A DNA stretch of 16,362 nucleotides from Candidatus Omnitrophota bacterium (GCA_018818365.1 JAHISH010000194.1:1-16362); one strand, 5' to 3'. Shown: positions 7,039 through 14,341, counted from the stretch's first letter. The notes: a model not told the origin generated them from the letters alone. Made by a program: numbers and translations.

Positions 7039-7295
7039 GTCCTTTTCCTTCCGTAATAAAAATAGAGGATTATTAAAATCAAAAGCGTGATTAACGTAAC
7101 GATATTCGCGGTAATAATTACCCTATCGCCCAGATGCACCCCATAGGCAATCCAAAGCGCCACTCCTGTAGAAAGCTGAAAGAGCGTAATGGGGCTGACA
7201 TCCTTCACAGACCGGGTTCTTACTGCCCGTATGATCTGAGGAATGAAAGATAACATCGTTAACGTAGCCGCGGTTATACCGATTAAAGTCCACAT
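7035..7295 (-). CDS. SemiSWEET / PQ-loop family small membrane protein
   Basis: 86 aa with three membrane helices (about residues 3-23, 36-56 and 60-81) and a PQ motif in FIPQII (17-22), ending in a basic cytoplasmic tail (YGRKRT). This is the three-helix layout of bacterial SemiSWEETs, which dimerise to form a sugar uniporter; some relatives carry other substrates. It is the first gene after a likely promoter (7314-7341) and overlaps rmlA by 4 bp. Sugar import feeding rmlA is plausible from position, but no substrate can be read from the sequence. Confidence 0.88.
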   Translation of the reverse strand: MWTLIGITAATLTMLSFIPQIIRAVRTRSVKDVSPITLFQLSTGVALWIAYGVHLGDRVIITANIVTLITLLILIILYFYYGRKRT

Positions 7296-7313
7296 ACTAT
7301 TAACTCTGTTCTT

Positions 7314-7341
7314 ATTGTACGGTAAATGCCGATAAAAACAA
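7314..7341 (-). promoter_or_regulatory. probable sigma70-type promoter for SemiSWEET-rmlA-NRS/ER
   Basis: On the minus strand TTGTTT (7341-7336), a 16-bp spacer and TACAAT (7319-7314) lie 18 bp before the SemiSWEET ATG. Spacing equals that of the promoter at 133-160. It is placed after the longest gene-free gap in the window. Confidence 0.5.
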
Positions 7342-7417
7342 GTATTTTAAAACGTAATTATCTCCTAATTGCATACTACGTGACAATCTGAGTAAAGGTG
7401 GCTTGGCTTTGTTTTAA

Positions 7418-7529
7418 GCAGGGCGTTTGCAGGATGAGCGGGCAGGGATCACCCGCTATAGGAGATTGGTGAGAGCGAGTCCGAAACCCGAGTGAAGTTT
7501 TGCTCGCTGGGCAAAACGAACGTCCCTGC
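7418..7529. other. structured non-coding element in the 7296-7581 gap
   Basis: This 112-bp stretch folds as a closed multi-branch structure. An outer stem pairs GCAGGGCGTT (7418-7427) with AACGTCCCTGC (7519-7529) with one bulge. One internal hairpin is GCGGG (7438-7442) with CCCGC (7452-7456), and another is GTTTTGC (7497-7503) with GCAAAAC (7511-7517). AGCGAG (7474-7479) can alternatively pair with CTCGCT (7503-7508), so two folds compete. An A8 run (7531-7538) follows on the plus strand. No ORF is visible. It may be an extragenic palindromic repeat or a small RNA/leader; sequence alone does not decide. Confidence 0.5.
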
Positions 7530-7581
7530 GAAAAAAAAGATAAGACACCAAAAGAGTGCTAATGCGATGGAGTCATTACAT

Positions 7582-8598
7582 TTAAAACCGAAGCTTTATC
7601 CCTGCCTCAACAGCACGAGAGTCTTCCAGAACCTGTTTTAGACGCACAAACGCTTCGCCGTCATTCGACGCAAGGAACTTACGCGTAAAGACTAACGTCA
7701 TTCCAAGAGGCTTCTCCTCTTGATTCTTGAGCACAAGCGCAAGGGAATTCTGCGCAGATAATCTTTTCTCTATTTCAAAGCTGGTCCCCCGTACCCTTCC
7801 CTCTCGATACTCCATATCAAAGCGCAAGGTGCCAAACCGGTCAAACTTCCAAGTGCCGTACAAACAGAGTATTCGGTTCACATATCGAGTACTCTTCCTT
7901 AATCCTATCCCTACCCTATATTTAATCAAACCTTTTTTAGGATAAAGACTCGGGCTCTCAAGCTGCACCCGAAAATCAAAGACGGATTTGCTCCCGCGAT
8001 TAAGTATATACCGCACCCTACGGCTTTCGGTGATATCCCAATACCCCTCAAAGACAATCGTTCGCAGATACTTTGTCTTGCGTTTCAGTTCCGTGCGCGT
8101 ATAGGTATAGGTGATCTGCTGATACGTATTCACCTCCCATTCACCGACGAGAGTAAGCACATCCGGATCTTTCGCTTCTTTTACTTCAAACGTAAGGCGG
8201 TTATATGCATCTTGCTTCCATTTCCCTGATAGAGTAAGAAGCGATATAGTCGATGTCGCGCGATCATCCTGGCGGCTTACTATCTCAAAGACAAATGAGT
8301 CGCCTGAGGCGGAAATAATATCCCCCTTGAGGCTCAACCGGTCTCCTGCTCTCTGGTTTTTAGTCTCTGCAAGAGTTAACTGGAGATTATGGGCCTGGTC
8401 AAGGCGCCACTTTCCTTCAAAGGTTATTTTACGAGGGAGGTTGTATTTTCTACGCCACGCGGAAGGAGCATTGAGCCAATACGATAGGCGGTTATCTTTC
8501 TCTGATTTAAAGACACCCTTGAGGCGCTGACGTTTCTTTTTCTTGAAGTCTATCCGGTAAAGCTGATTATCTTTATCTACCCCGTAACGGTAGGTCAT
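7582..8598 (-). CDS. unrecognised beta-repeat protein coupled to the radical SAM gene
   Basis: 338 aa, family not recognised. It is built of about seven degenerate beta-rich units with the pattern hydrophobic-x-G-x-W-x-x-(D/N)-x-x-x-x-(L/I)-x-(F/Y). Examples are FEGKWRLDQAHNLQLTL, LSGKWKQDAYNRLTFEV, LVGEWEVNTYQQITYTY, FEGYWDITESRRVRYIL and LYGTWKFDRFGTLRFDM. It ends AGIKLRF, a terminal aromatic as in outer-membrane barrels, yet there is no signal peptide or membrane helix. The N-terminus is fixed by a 4-bp ATGA overlap with the upstream radical SAM gene. It may be a cytoplasmic beta-solenoid-like scaffold, or a barrel exported by an unusual route. The tight coupling suggests it is substrate, partner or product-binding protein of the radical SAM enzyme; this is inference. 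Confidence 0.8.
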   Translation of the reverse strand: MTYRYGVDKDNQLYRIDFKKKKRQRLKGVFKSEKDNRLSYWLNAPSAWRRKYNLPRKITFEGKWRLDQAHNLQLTLAETKNQRAGDRLSLKGDIISASGDSFVFEIVSRQDDRATSTISLLTLSGKWKQDAYNRLTFEVKEAKDPDVLTLVGEWEVNTYQQITYTYTRTELKRKTKYLRTIVFEGYWDITESRRVRYILNRGSKSVFDFRVQLESPSLYPKKGLIKYRVGIGLRKSTRYVNRILCLYGTWKFDRFGTLRFDMEYREGRVRGTSFEIEKRLSAQNSLALVLKNQEEKPLGMTLVFTRKFLASNDGEAFVRLKQVLEDSRAVEAGIKLRF

Positions 8599-10097
8599 CG
8601 GCTCTTTTTGAAATCAAAAAGGTGCCCCGCCACTTTCTTGGCCGCGCGCATATAATACCGCGCATCATCCATATCGCGAATGGAGAAGAGTTTTCGCAGC
8701 AGAAATTCCGGCTCAAAAGAGACCCCATACATGCCTTGCACCAATTTCATTAACTCTTCTTCTGCAAATGGAATCCGCATGACCGGCTGCTTCATATCAT
8801 AGGTATCCCAATCAGTTGACGTAAGCCATCCGTTAGTTTTACACTCTTCAAACAAGGGGCTTCCCGGATAAGGGATAACCATAGTGGCCTGCATGGTATA
8901 GGCGTAGCCTTTCTTAAGCAGCCACCGTCCTAATTGCAGAGTTTTTTGCGCATCCTCATAGCTCTCCCAGGGATAGCCGAACATAATAGTAATATGCGGA
9001 AAAAGCCCCGCGCAGCGCGCAGCCTTACAATCTTCTATAATACGATCAACGTTTAAATTCTTATTAATCCTATCCAAAGTATTCTGATTCGCAGATTCCA
9101 GGCCGAACAACAAGAGGCGGAAATTAGCCTTCTTCATCAAGACAAGGTCCTCCGAAGAAAGCGCTCCAAAACGCATATTACAATCAAGATAGATCTTTGA
9201 AGAAAAACCGTGCTGTATCATGCCGCGGCAGAATTCACGCAGCCAACTGCCGACGGGGAAACAGCCCGTATCATCCATTATCTCTCTTACTTGATATCTG
9301 GTAATAAGGCTATCTATCTCTTCGAGTACGTTTTCCGGGGTCCTGGACCTAAAATGGGGATAGAGCGTCGGCCAGCTGCAAAAAGTGCACTTCCCCCACC
9401 AGCAATCCCTTCCGCTCATGATATAGGTTCCGGGGAGACGCTTATAATTGCCGTTTTCAATCGCATAGTCTTTCCACCGAGTCAGCTCCCTATCAATAAA
9501 GGGAAGGCTATTAAGGTCGTGGCCAAGCTGAAACTTTCCGGTATTCTTTATTGTTCCCTCTTGCCTATACCATATCCCTGCTTCTAAATCACTACCCCGT
9601 ACCCCGCTACCCGTATCCCGCGATTTCTTGATTGCGTTACATAAATTCATTAACAAAAAATCGTAGTCGCCGCCGGTGAGGACAAAATCAACCTTGCTGT
9701 TCTTGAATGATTCTTCGGGAAGCGCGGTCACGTGGTCGCCGAAAAGGACAATATAAGGGACAGTCTCCTTCCTTCCTTCGGTCGTCGGGGACAGTCCCTT
9801 AATCTTATCAATTATCTTCCAATGCTGTTTTACGACGGGAGTCTTGGTCTCCATCGCAATCAGGTCGGGTTTTGTCTCTTTGACGAAATCAAGAAACCCT
9901 TCAAGAGACATTCCTTCGGCAATCGCATCCTTCCACACCACTTCGAAACCTTTTTCCTTAAGAAGCGTTGCTGCCTGGGCGGGAACCACAGGATAAATAT
10001 AGGTAGGTTCCTTAAAATACTGGAACTGCCGGTTCTGCCCGAGAGTCGGGCATCCTTTCTCAGTCTTTAAAGGCGGATAGGCAATTAGGATTTTCAT
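8595..10097 (-). CDS. B12-binding-domain radical SAM protein
   Basis: 500 aa. Residues 1 to about 155 form a cobalamin-binding-like Rossmann domain (MKILIAYPPL at the start, LIAMETKTP, VLFGDHVTALPEE, VDFVLTGGDYDFL). The radical SAM core follows, with 4Fe-4S cysteines C232, C237 and C240 in GRDCWWGKCTFCSW, spaced C-x4-C-x2-C rather than the canonical x3/x2. LLLFGLESANQNTLDRINKN and ITIMFGYPWES are typical later strands of the core. Such enzymes methylate or rearrange lipids, hopanoids, peptides and other targets; this one's substrate is unknown. Two insertions interrupt it in frame: a GGGACAGTC-type repeat (residues 100-114) and a 7-bp tandem repeat (about 160-169). It lies 12 bp after the GT2 gene and overlaps the beta-repeat gene by 4 bp. 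Confidence 0.88.
   Translation of the reverse strand: MKILIAYPPLKTEKGCPTLGQNRQFQYFKEPTYIYPVVPAQAATLLKEKGFEVVWKDAIAEGMSLEGFLDFVKETKPDLIAMETKTPVVKQHWKIIDKIKGLSPTTEGRKETVPYIVLFGDHVTALPEESFKNSKVDFVLTGGDYDFLLMNLCNAIKKSRDTGSGVRGSDLEAGIWYRQEGTIKNTGKFQLGHDLNSLPFIDRELTRWKDYAIENGNYKRLPGTYIMSGRDCWWGKCTFCSWPTLYPHFRSRTPENVLEEIDSLITRYQVREIMDDTGCFPVGSWLREFCRGMIQHGFSSKIYLDCNMRFGALSSEDLVLMKKANFRLLLFGLESANQNTLDRINKNLNVDRIIEDCKAARCAGLFPHITIMFGYPWESYEDAQKTLQLGRWLLKKGYAYTMQATMVIPYPGSPLFEECKTNGWLTSTDWDTYDMKQPVMRIPFAEEELMKLVQGMYGVSFEPEFLLRKLFSIRDMDDARYYMRAAKKVAGHLFDFKKSR
9593..9620. repeat. four tandem 7-bp units inside the radical SAM gene
   Basis: TACCCCG, TACCCCG, CTACCCG and TATCCCG lie head to tail. On the coding strand they read CGGG-rich 7-mers and encode part of the Gly/Ser/Arg-rich linker at residues about 160-169, between the B12-binding and radical SAM domains. 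The 28-bp total breaks the multiple-of-three rule alone, so flanking bases must have been adjusted. Confidence 0.75.
9756..9799. repeat. GGGACAGTC-type repeat translated within the radical SAM gene
   Basis: Two copies of the word GGACAGTCTCC/GGACAGTCCC (9758-9768 and 9788-9798) flank a CTTCC-rich spacer. The element encodes residues 100-114 (K-GLSPTTEGRKETVP), placed between a helix and the strand IVLFG of the cobalamin-binding fold, where a short loop is expected. Confidence 0.7.
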
Positions 10098-10109
10098 GAA
10101 AAAACGGTA

Positions 10110-11096
10110 TTATTTCTCTTCGGCAAGCTTCGTCGTAAGAAGCCCTTTTATAAAATACACTCCGTAGGTAAAATGTGTAGCGATAATTCCCATAATAATC
10201 AACAACCATAAACGAAAGTTTTTCCTTCCTTGCCAAGGGAAACTTCCTATACATACAATGATCAGATACAATGAAAACCCCATGAGGTACAATGGCCTAA
10301 GAAGCATATTGGACAAAGAAGAGATCCCCCCTAAAATAATTCCTCCCACAAGAATACTCGGCATAAAATAACTTATTTTGAGAGAAGTCTGGGGGAACTT
10401 CTTGACAAAATAGCCACGGTGAAGGGCGTAATTCTCTATCTGCGAAATATGCGGAAGAAAAAGACTTCGACGGTGGTGCCATACCAGAACGGTCGGGTCA
10501 TAGATGATCTTTTTACCAAGCTTCTTGGTAATATCAAGGCAAAGCTTGGTATCTTCTCCCGGCCAGAAACTGGTATCAAACCCACCCAACTGCTCCATGA
10601 TATTCTTGCGGACCAGAAAATTGCAGCTGGGATAATCTTCAACCTCTTGCCTCTTCCCGGGAATGTAGCGGTAGACAAAATTCCCGCTTACAAGCGGCGA
10701 ACCGAATACCATTCCGCTTGCCTTTTGATGCAGAGAGTCGTTATCAGGGGTGATTGCCGGCCCTCCTACCGCGGCAACGAAAGGATCGCTGAAATTCTTT
10801 AAGGCGTTGGTAAGCCAATCCGCGCGCGGAAAGGCATCATCGTCAATAAAAGCCAGGATCTCCCCTTTCGCATGCGGTAACGCGAAGTCTCTTTTCCGGG
10901 CAGGGCCGACGGGCCCGGTGGGGACGACTTTAAGAGGGACACTCCCCTCCGGGGACAGTCCCTCTTTGTCATTCAACGGCTCATCCGGAAGAATAAGGAT
11001 CTCAAAGTCCCGATACTCAAGCGCACGGCACTTAGCGACGCACTCGCTTAAGTTCTTTTGCCATGTTTTTACTGCGATAATAATCGATACGGTCAT
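10110..11096 (-). CDS. GT2-family glycosyltransferase with C-terminal membrane helices
   Basis: 328 aa from the ATG at 11096 (MTVSIIIAVKTW, the usual first strand of GT-A folds); an in-frame codon at 11132 would add 12 unrelated residues. The metal-binding DDD motif is at 85-87 in FIDDDAFP. GGPAITP, a GED acid motif (180-182) and a WHHRR segment (206-210) follow. Three membrane helices occupy roughly 242-262, 272-293 and 300-322. It likely transfers an activated sugar to a lipid-linked or surface glycan at the inner membrane. Residues 44-55 (KEGLSPEGSVPL) come from a palindromic repeat. The 5' end overlaps the preceding GT2 gene by 65 bp, which is unusually long, and the ribosome site is weak. 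Confidence 0.86.
   Translation of the reverse strand: MTVSIIIAVKTWQKNLSECVAKCRALEYRDFEILILPDEPLNDKEGLSPEGSVPLKVVPTGPVGPARKRDFALPHAKGEILAFIDDDAFPRADWLTNALKNFSDPFVAAVGGPAITPDNDSLHQKASGMVFGSPLVSGNFVYRYIPGKRQEVEDYPSCNFLVRKNIMEQLGGFDTSFWPGEDTKLCLDITKKLGKKIIYDPTVLVWHHRRSLFLPHISQIENYALHRGYFVKKFPQTSLKISYFMPSILVGGIILGGISSLSNMLLRPLYLMGFSLYLIIVCIGSFPWQGRKNFRLWLLIIMGIIATHFTYGVYFIKGLLTTKLAEEK
10933..10965. repeat. near-perfect GGGACAGTCCC hairpin translated within the GT2 gene
   Basis: A 15-nt arm (10933-10947) and its inverted partner (10951-10965) flank the 3-nt loop TCC, with 13 of 15 positions pairing. The core words are GGGACACTCCCC and GGGGACAGTCCC. It is open in the gene frame and encodes residues 44-55 of the glycosyltransferase. 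Confidence 0.8.
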
Positions 11097-11823
11097 AATA
11101 GTGTAGGATATACATCCGGTAGAATACCGCAAGGGTATCTAAAAAAGTACTGATCACCGAATCAATACCAATGCGGCCGTAACGGCGTTTGGGGCTTAAT
11201 ACGATCGGGGCCTCAGTAATAGTATACCCGAGATGATGCGCGTTCACCAATATCTCTAAGTCAAACGCAAATTTCTTAACCAGAATCCGCGGGAAGACCT
11301 TCCTTGCGACCTCCGCCTTAAAAAGCTTTAATCCCGTCTGGGTATCATGACAAGGCAGATTAAATAGTAACCTCACCAAAAAATAATATGCATAACTTAT
11401 AATCCTACGCTGGAGTGGATACTTCACCACGGAATTAGGATGGAGCTTAGAACCAATCACCACGTCCGAATTATCTAAACGCATGATATCAAAAAGGGTC
11501 TGTACCTGCAGGGGATGCAGATCCAGATCAGCGTCGATAAAGACCACGTATTCTCCGGTAATAAAATGCACTGACTTACGGATTGCCGCTCCCTTGCCGA
11601 TATTGGATGAATTTCTCTTGATAATAAGCTGCGGGTATTTTTGAGTAAGGCCTTGAAGCAGCTCGTAGGTGGCATCCGTGGAACCGTCGTCGATAACGAT
11701 CAACTCCCATGGACAGCCGAACTCCTCGAAAGTCTTTATCGTCTCCTCTACGCCGAAGACGATATGGTCTGCCTCGTTATACGCCGGCATGACAATACTT
11801 ATTTTCCCTTTTATATCTTTCAT
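11032..11823 (-). CDS. GT2 glycosyltransferase, dolichol-phosphate-glucose/mannose synthase type
   Basis: 263 aa from the ATG at 11823, with GGAAG about 11 nt upstream; an alternative codon at 11886 would add 21 residues that lie inside the flippase gene. SIVMPAYNE (9-17), VIDDGSTD (43-50), GKGAAIRKS (77-85) and the DADLDLHP motif (97-104) are canonical. DTQTGLKLFKAEVA and FAFDLEIL are typical of DPG/ALG5-like synthases that charge polyprenyl phosphate with glucose or mannose. No obvious C-terminal membrane anchor is present, so the protein is probably peripheral at the inner face of the membrane. It starts 7 bp after the flippase gene and overlaps the next GT2 by 65 bp. A lipid-linked sugar donor role fits the flippase neighbour. 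Confidence 0.88.
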   Translation of the reverse strand: MKDIKGKISIVMPAYNEADHIVFGVEETIKTFEEFGCPWELIVIDDGSTDATYELLQGLTQKYPQLIIKRNSSNIGKGAAIRKSVHFITGEYVVFIDADLDLHPLQVQTLFDIMRLDNSDVVIGSKLHPNSVVKYPLQRRIISYAYYFLVRLLFNLPCHDTQTGLKLFKAEVARKVFPRILVKKFAFDLEILVNAHHLGYTITEAPIVLSPKRRYGRIGIDSVISTFLDTLAVFYRMYILHYYDRIDYYRSKNMAKELKRVRR

Positions 11824-11830
11824 AGACGGG

Positions 11831-13069
11831 CTACTTCCTAAATGCAAACCATAGATGCACCACAAAGAGCACTGCGGCACAACCACATATGATCAACTGC
11901 ACCTGCAGAAGATTCCTATGCCACAGGAAGATTGCCGCACTCTGTAACAAGGCAATAGCGGCAAGATAAGGAACAAATGCTGCCTTGCGAATAGACAAAA
12001 GATACGAAAGAAGCACATAGGTAAGCGCGAAGAAACTCATCGAAATACTAAAGAGCCTTCCTAAGAGCACCGATTCAGGATACACTTTTCCGGTCAATAT
12101 TTTAAGGACAAAATCCGGAAACAGATTATAGAACACCACTGCGCTAAGGCATAGGCACAGTACAAAGAATAATGATTTCTTTAGCGTCGCGAGCGTATCC
12201 TGGTTCTGCGCATTCAAGCCGCTTGTCCTGGGGAACAATACCATACTCACCGCTCCGGGGAGGAATAAGAAAATTTTCCCGAGCATCTGGCTGATCGAAT
12301 ACAACCCTGATTCATGCGCGGAGAAGAAATATTTCACCAGGACCATATCGAAGCTTACCAGGACCATAAAACAAAAGTAACTTACCGCAACCGGAACCGC
12401 GAAAGCCGCCATCTCTTTATAGGGGATTATTTCTTTCTGGTAAGGCGCATGCAATACGTCACGCAATGACCAGTAAAAGATAATCATTACCGCCAGGTTT
12501 GCCGCAAATAGTGCGCCCAGAGCTCCCGCAATACTATAGCCGAGCCGGATAAAAAGAAAACTTAATGCTATCTTAAGCAGGCCTCCCAAAACCGAGACGC
12601 TGCTATAACACTTAAAACGCTCTATTCCCTGGATCGTACCGGTCAACAACGGAGCCAGCCAACTGCTGGCAAGAAGCAGCGCAAAGATAGGGCCGCTTGC
12701 TGCCGAAGGTATCTTCAGAGAAACAAGTATCCGCGGAGAAGCTGCCAAAAATATGCCCAGCGTTACCATTGAAAGAATCAACGCCCTTTTAGCGAATGCA
12801 GAGAAAAGCGCACGAACCTTGCCGATCTGACGATGCGCAAAGAACTCAGAGGTATATTTGGTCATCACCAACTGCAATATCCCTAATGGTGAGGAGAAGA
12901 TCATGTAAAGCGAAAGGAGGCTATTAAATGCAGCGAACATACTCGCTGAAAGCGAGTGGGCGATCAATAGCTGGTAGACAAGATTAATGAGGTTTACAAC
13001 GGAAGTGCCGGCAAAGACAATGAAGACATTTTTGGTGAAGGCATCGCGTATCTTTAGCGTCTGTCGCAT
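11831..13069 (-). CDS. Wzx-like polysaccharide flippase (MOP superfamily)
   Basis: 412 aa from the ATG at 13069. It is almost entirely hydrophobic, with about 12 membrane helices. The N-terminal segment NVFIVFAGTSVVNLINLVYQLL and LGILQLVMTKYTSEF match oligosaccharide flippases, as do the PVAVSYFCFMVLVSFDMVLVKYFFS and YSISQMLGKIFLFLPGAVSMVLFPR stretches, which recall helices 7-8 of MOP flippases. It would move lipid-linked oligosaccharide across the inner membrane. An in-frame TTG at 13090 would add seven residues and overlap tyrS by 11 bp; neither start has a good Shine-Dalgarno, so the exact N-terminus is uncertain. It sits between tyrS and two glycosyltransferases. Confidence 0.88.
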   Translation of the reverse strand: MRQTLKIRDAFTKNVFIVFAGTSVVNLINLVYQLLIAHSLSASMFAAFNSLLSLYMIFSSPLGILQLVMTKYTSEFFAHRQIGKVRALFSAFAKRALILSMVTLGIFLAASPRILVSLKIPSAASGPIFALLLASSWLAPLLTGTIQGIERFKCYSSVSVLGGLLKIALSFLFIRLGYSIAGALGALFAANLAVMIIFYWSLRDVLHAPYQKEIIPYKEMAAFAVPVAVSYFCFMVLVSFDMVLVKYFFSAHESGLYSISQMLGKIFLFLPGAVSMVLFPRTSGLNAQNQDTLATLKKSLFFVLCLCLSAVVFYNLFPDFVLKILTGKVYPESVLLGRLFSISMSFFALTYVLLSYLLSIRKAAFVPYLAAIALLQSAAIFLWHRNLLQVQLIICGCAAVLFVVHLWFAFRK

Positions 13070-13079
13070 GCAATGGAGG

Positions 13080-14255
13080 TTAGATGACAATGCGCAAGAA
13101 TCTGCGCGAACCTACTTTGACCACCCCGCCCTGTGTGAAGATAAAGTTATCCGTGCTGATTTTGGTTTCGTTGAAAGAAACCGCTCCCTCTTTAATAAGA
13201 CGTCGTGCCTCATTCCCGCTTTTGACCAATCCTGAATTCACCAGGGCCGAAAATACATTCTCATTCGGTTGCACGCGGTACTCCGGCATACTCTCTGGGA
13301 TCTCTTTCTGTGAAAAGACTCGCTGAAATTCCTTTGCCTCTTTTTCCGCATCGTCCGAGGAATAATATTGATTAATGATTGCCTTGGCCAAACGCACCTT
13401 CGCCTCTTTAGGATGCATGGCCCGCACTACCGCTAAATCCTCATCGGTCAAAAGCTCAAAGTATTTATACATACGCTCATCGGAAAGGGACATGATCTTT
13501 CCAAAGATACTTGAGGCAGGCTCGTCAATACCGATATAGTTGCCATAGGATTTGCTCATCTTCTGTACCCCATCGGTGCCTTCCAGAAGAGGCATGGTAA
13601 TCACTACCTGCTGCGCCTGGGAAAAATCGCGCTGTATATCCCTGCCTACCAGAAGATTGAATATCTGGTCTGTCCCGCCCAGTTCCACATCAGCCTCTAA
13701 TTTTACCGAATCATATCCCTGTAATAACGGGTACATGAATTCCAAAAGAGAAATATCCTCATACTTACTCATGCGCTTCTTGAAATCTGCGCGGCCAAGC
13801 ATCTGAGAGACGGTGGCGTGAGTAGTAAGCTCCAAAATATCCAACACTGACATCGCCTCAAACCATTCGCTATTAAAGACCACGGTCAGTTTCTCCAGGT
13901 CCAGTATCCGAGAGACCTGTTTCTTATAGGTGCCTGCGTTTTGGGCGACTTCTTCCTGGGTGAGCTGCTTTCTTTTTTCCGACCTGCCTGAAGGATCGCC
14001 GATACGGGCGGTGAAATCTCCGATCAGAAAGATTACGCGATGTCCGAGGTCCTGGAACTGGCGCAGCTTTCGCAGCAATACCGTATGCCCAAGATGGATA
14101 TCAGGGGCAGTCGGGTCAAAGCCGGCTTTAATGACAAGCGGCGTACCAGTCGTAAGACTATCCTGAAGTTTCTTGCGTAATTCTACTTCAGAGAGTATCT
14201 CGACTGCTCCCCGCTTGATAACCTCCAGCTGTTTCTCTAAATCCGGGAATCCCAT
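13080..14255 (-). CDS. tyrS: tyrosyl-tRNA synthetase
   Basis: 391 aa class I synthetase that charges tRNA-Tyr in the cytoplasm. The HIGH-type motif is HLGH (54-57) in PDIHLGHT and KMSKS is intact at 232-236. GDFTARIGDPSGR, YPLLQGYDSV and ELGGTDQIFN mark the TyrZ-like (TyrRS-II) subgroup. The C-terminal RNA-binding S4 domain spans about residues 325-391 (SGLVKSGNEARRLIKEGAV). The ATG at 14255 has only AAGAAAAG as a weak ribosome site. No T-box leader is visible upstream; the gap to rpsA holds a nested hairpin instead. The gene leads directly into the flippase gene. Confidence 0.97.
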   Translation of the reverse strand: MGFPDLEKQLEVIKRGAVEILSEVELRKKLQDSLTTGTPLVIKAGFDPTAPDIHLGHTVLLRKLRQFQDLGHRVIFLIGDFTARIGDPSGRSEKRKQLTQEEVAQNAGTYKKQVSRILDLEKLTVVFNSEWFEAMSVLDILELTTHATVSQMLGRADFKKRMSKYEDISLLEFMYPLLQGYDSVKLEADVELGGTDQIFNLLVGRDIQRDFSQAQQVVITMPLLEGTDGVQKMSKSYGNYIGIDEPASSIFGKIMSLSDERMYKYFELLTDEDLAVVRAMHPKEAKVRLAKAIINQYYSSDDAEKEAKEFQRVFSQKEIPESMPEYRVQPNENVFSALVNSGLVKSGNEARRLIKEGAVSFNETKISTDNFIFTQGGVVKVGSRRFLRIVI

Positions 14256-14269
14256 CTTTTCTTAAGTTT

Positions 14270-14341
14270 GGACGGTTCTGAAGTCGAAGCAGAAGTCTCC
14301 CCGAAAAGGGGACACTTCTGAGAACGAGCTCAGAACCGTCC
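14270..14341. repeat. nested double-hairpin element between rpsA and tyrS
   Basis: The outer arms GGACGGTTCTGA (14270-14281) and TCAGAACCGTCC (14330-14341) are a perfect 12-bp inverted repeat. Inside, CAGAAGTCTCCCC (14290-14302) and GGGGACACTTCTG (14308-14320) pair at 12 of 13 positions around the loop GAAAA. It fills most of the 91-bp rpsA-tyrS gap. It resembles mobile extragenic palindromes (REP-like) and shares the GGGGACA word with the repeats inside genes. There is no T run, so a plain terminator is unlikely. Confidence 0.75.

Noticed and set aside
7418..7529. Integron attC site
   Set aside because: The inverted stems lack the paired GTTRRRY/RYYYAAC core sites, and no integrase or cassette array is near.
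7531..7562. Intrinsic terminator after the beta-repeat gene (minus strand, T8 run at 7538-7531)
   Set aside because: The only preceding stem is 3-4 bp (CAC/GTG with loop) and the T run is several bases away, so it is too weak to call.
9210..10070. Plus-strand ORFs opposite the radical SAM gene
   Set aside because: They are antisense shadows of a well-supported gene, with no recognisable domains or ribosome sites.
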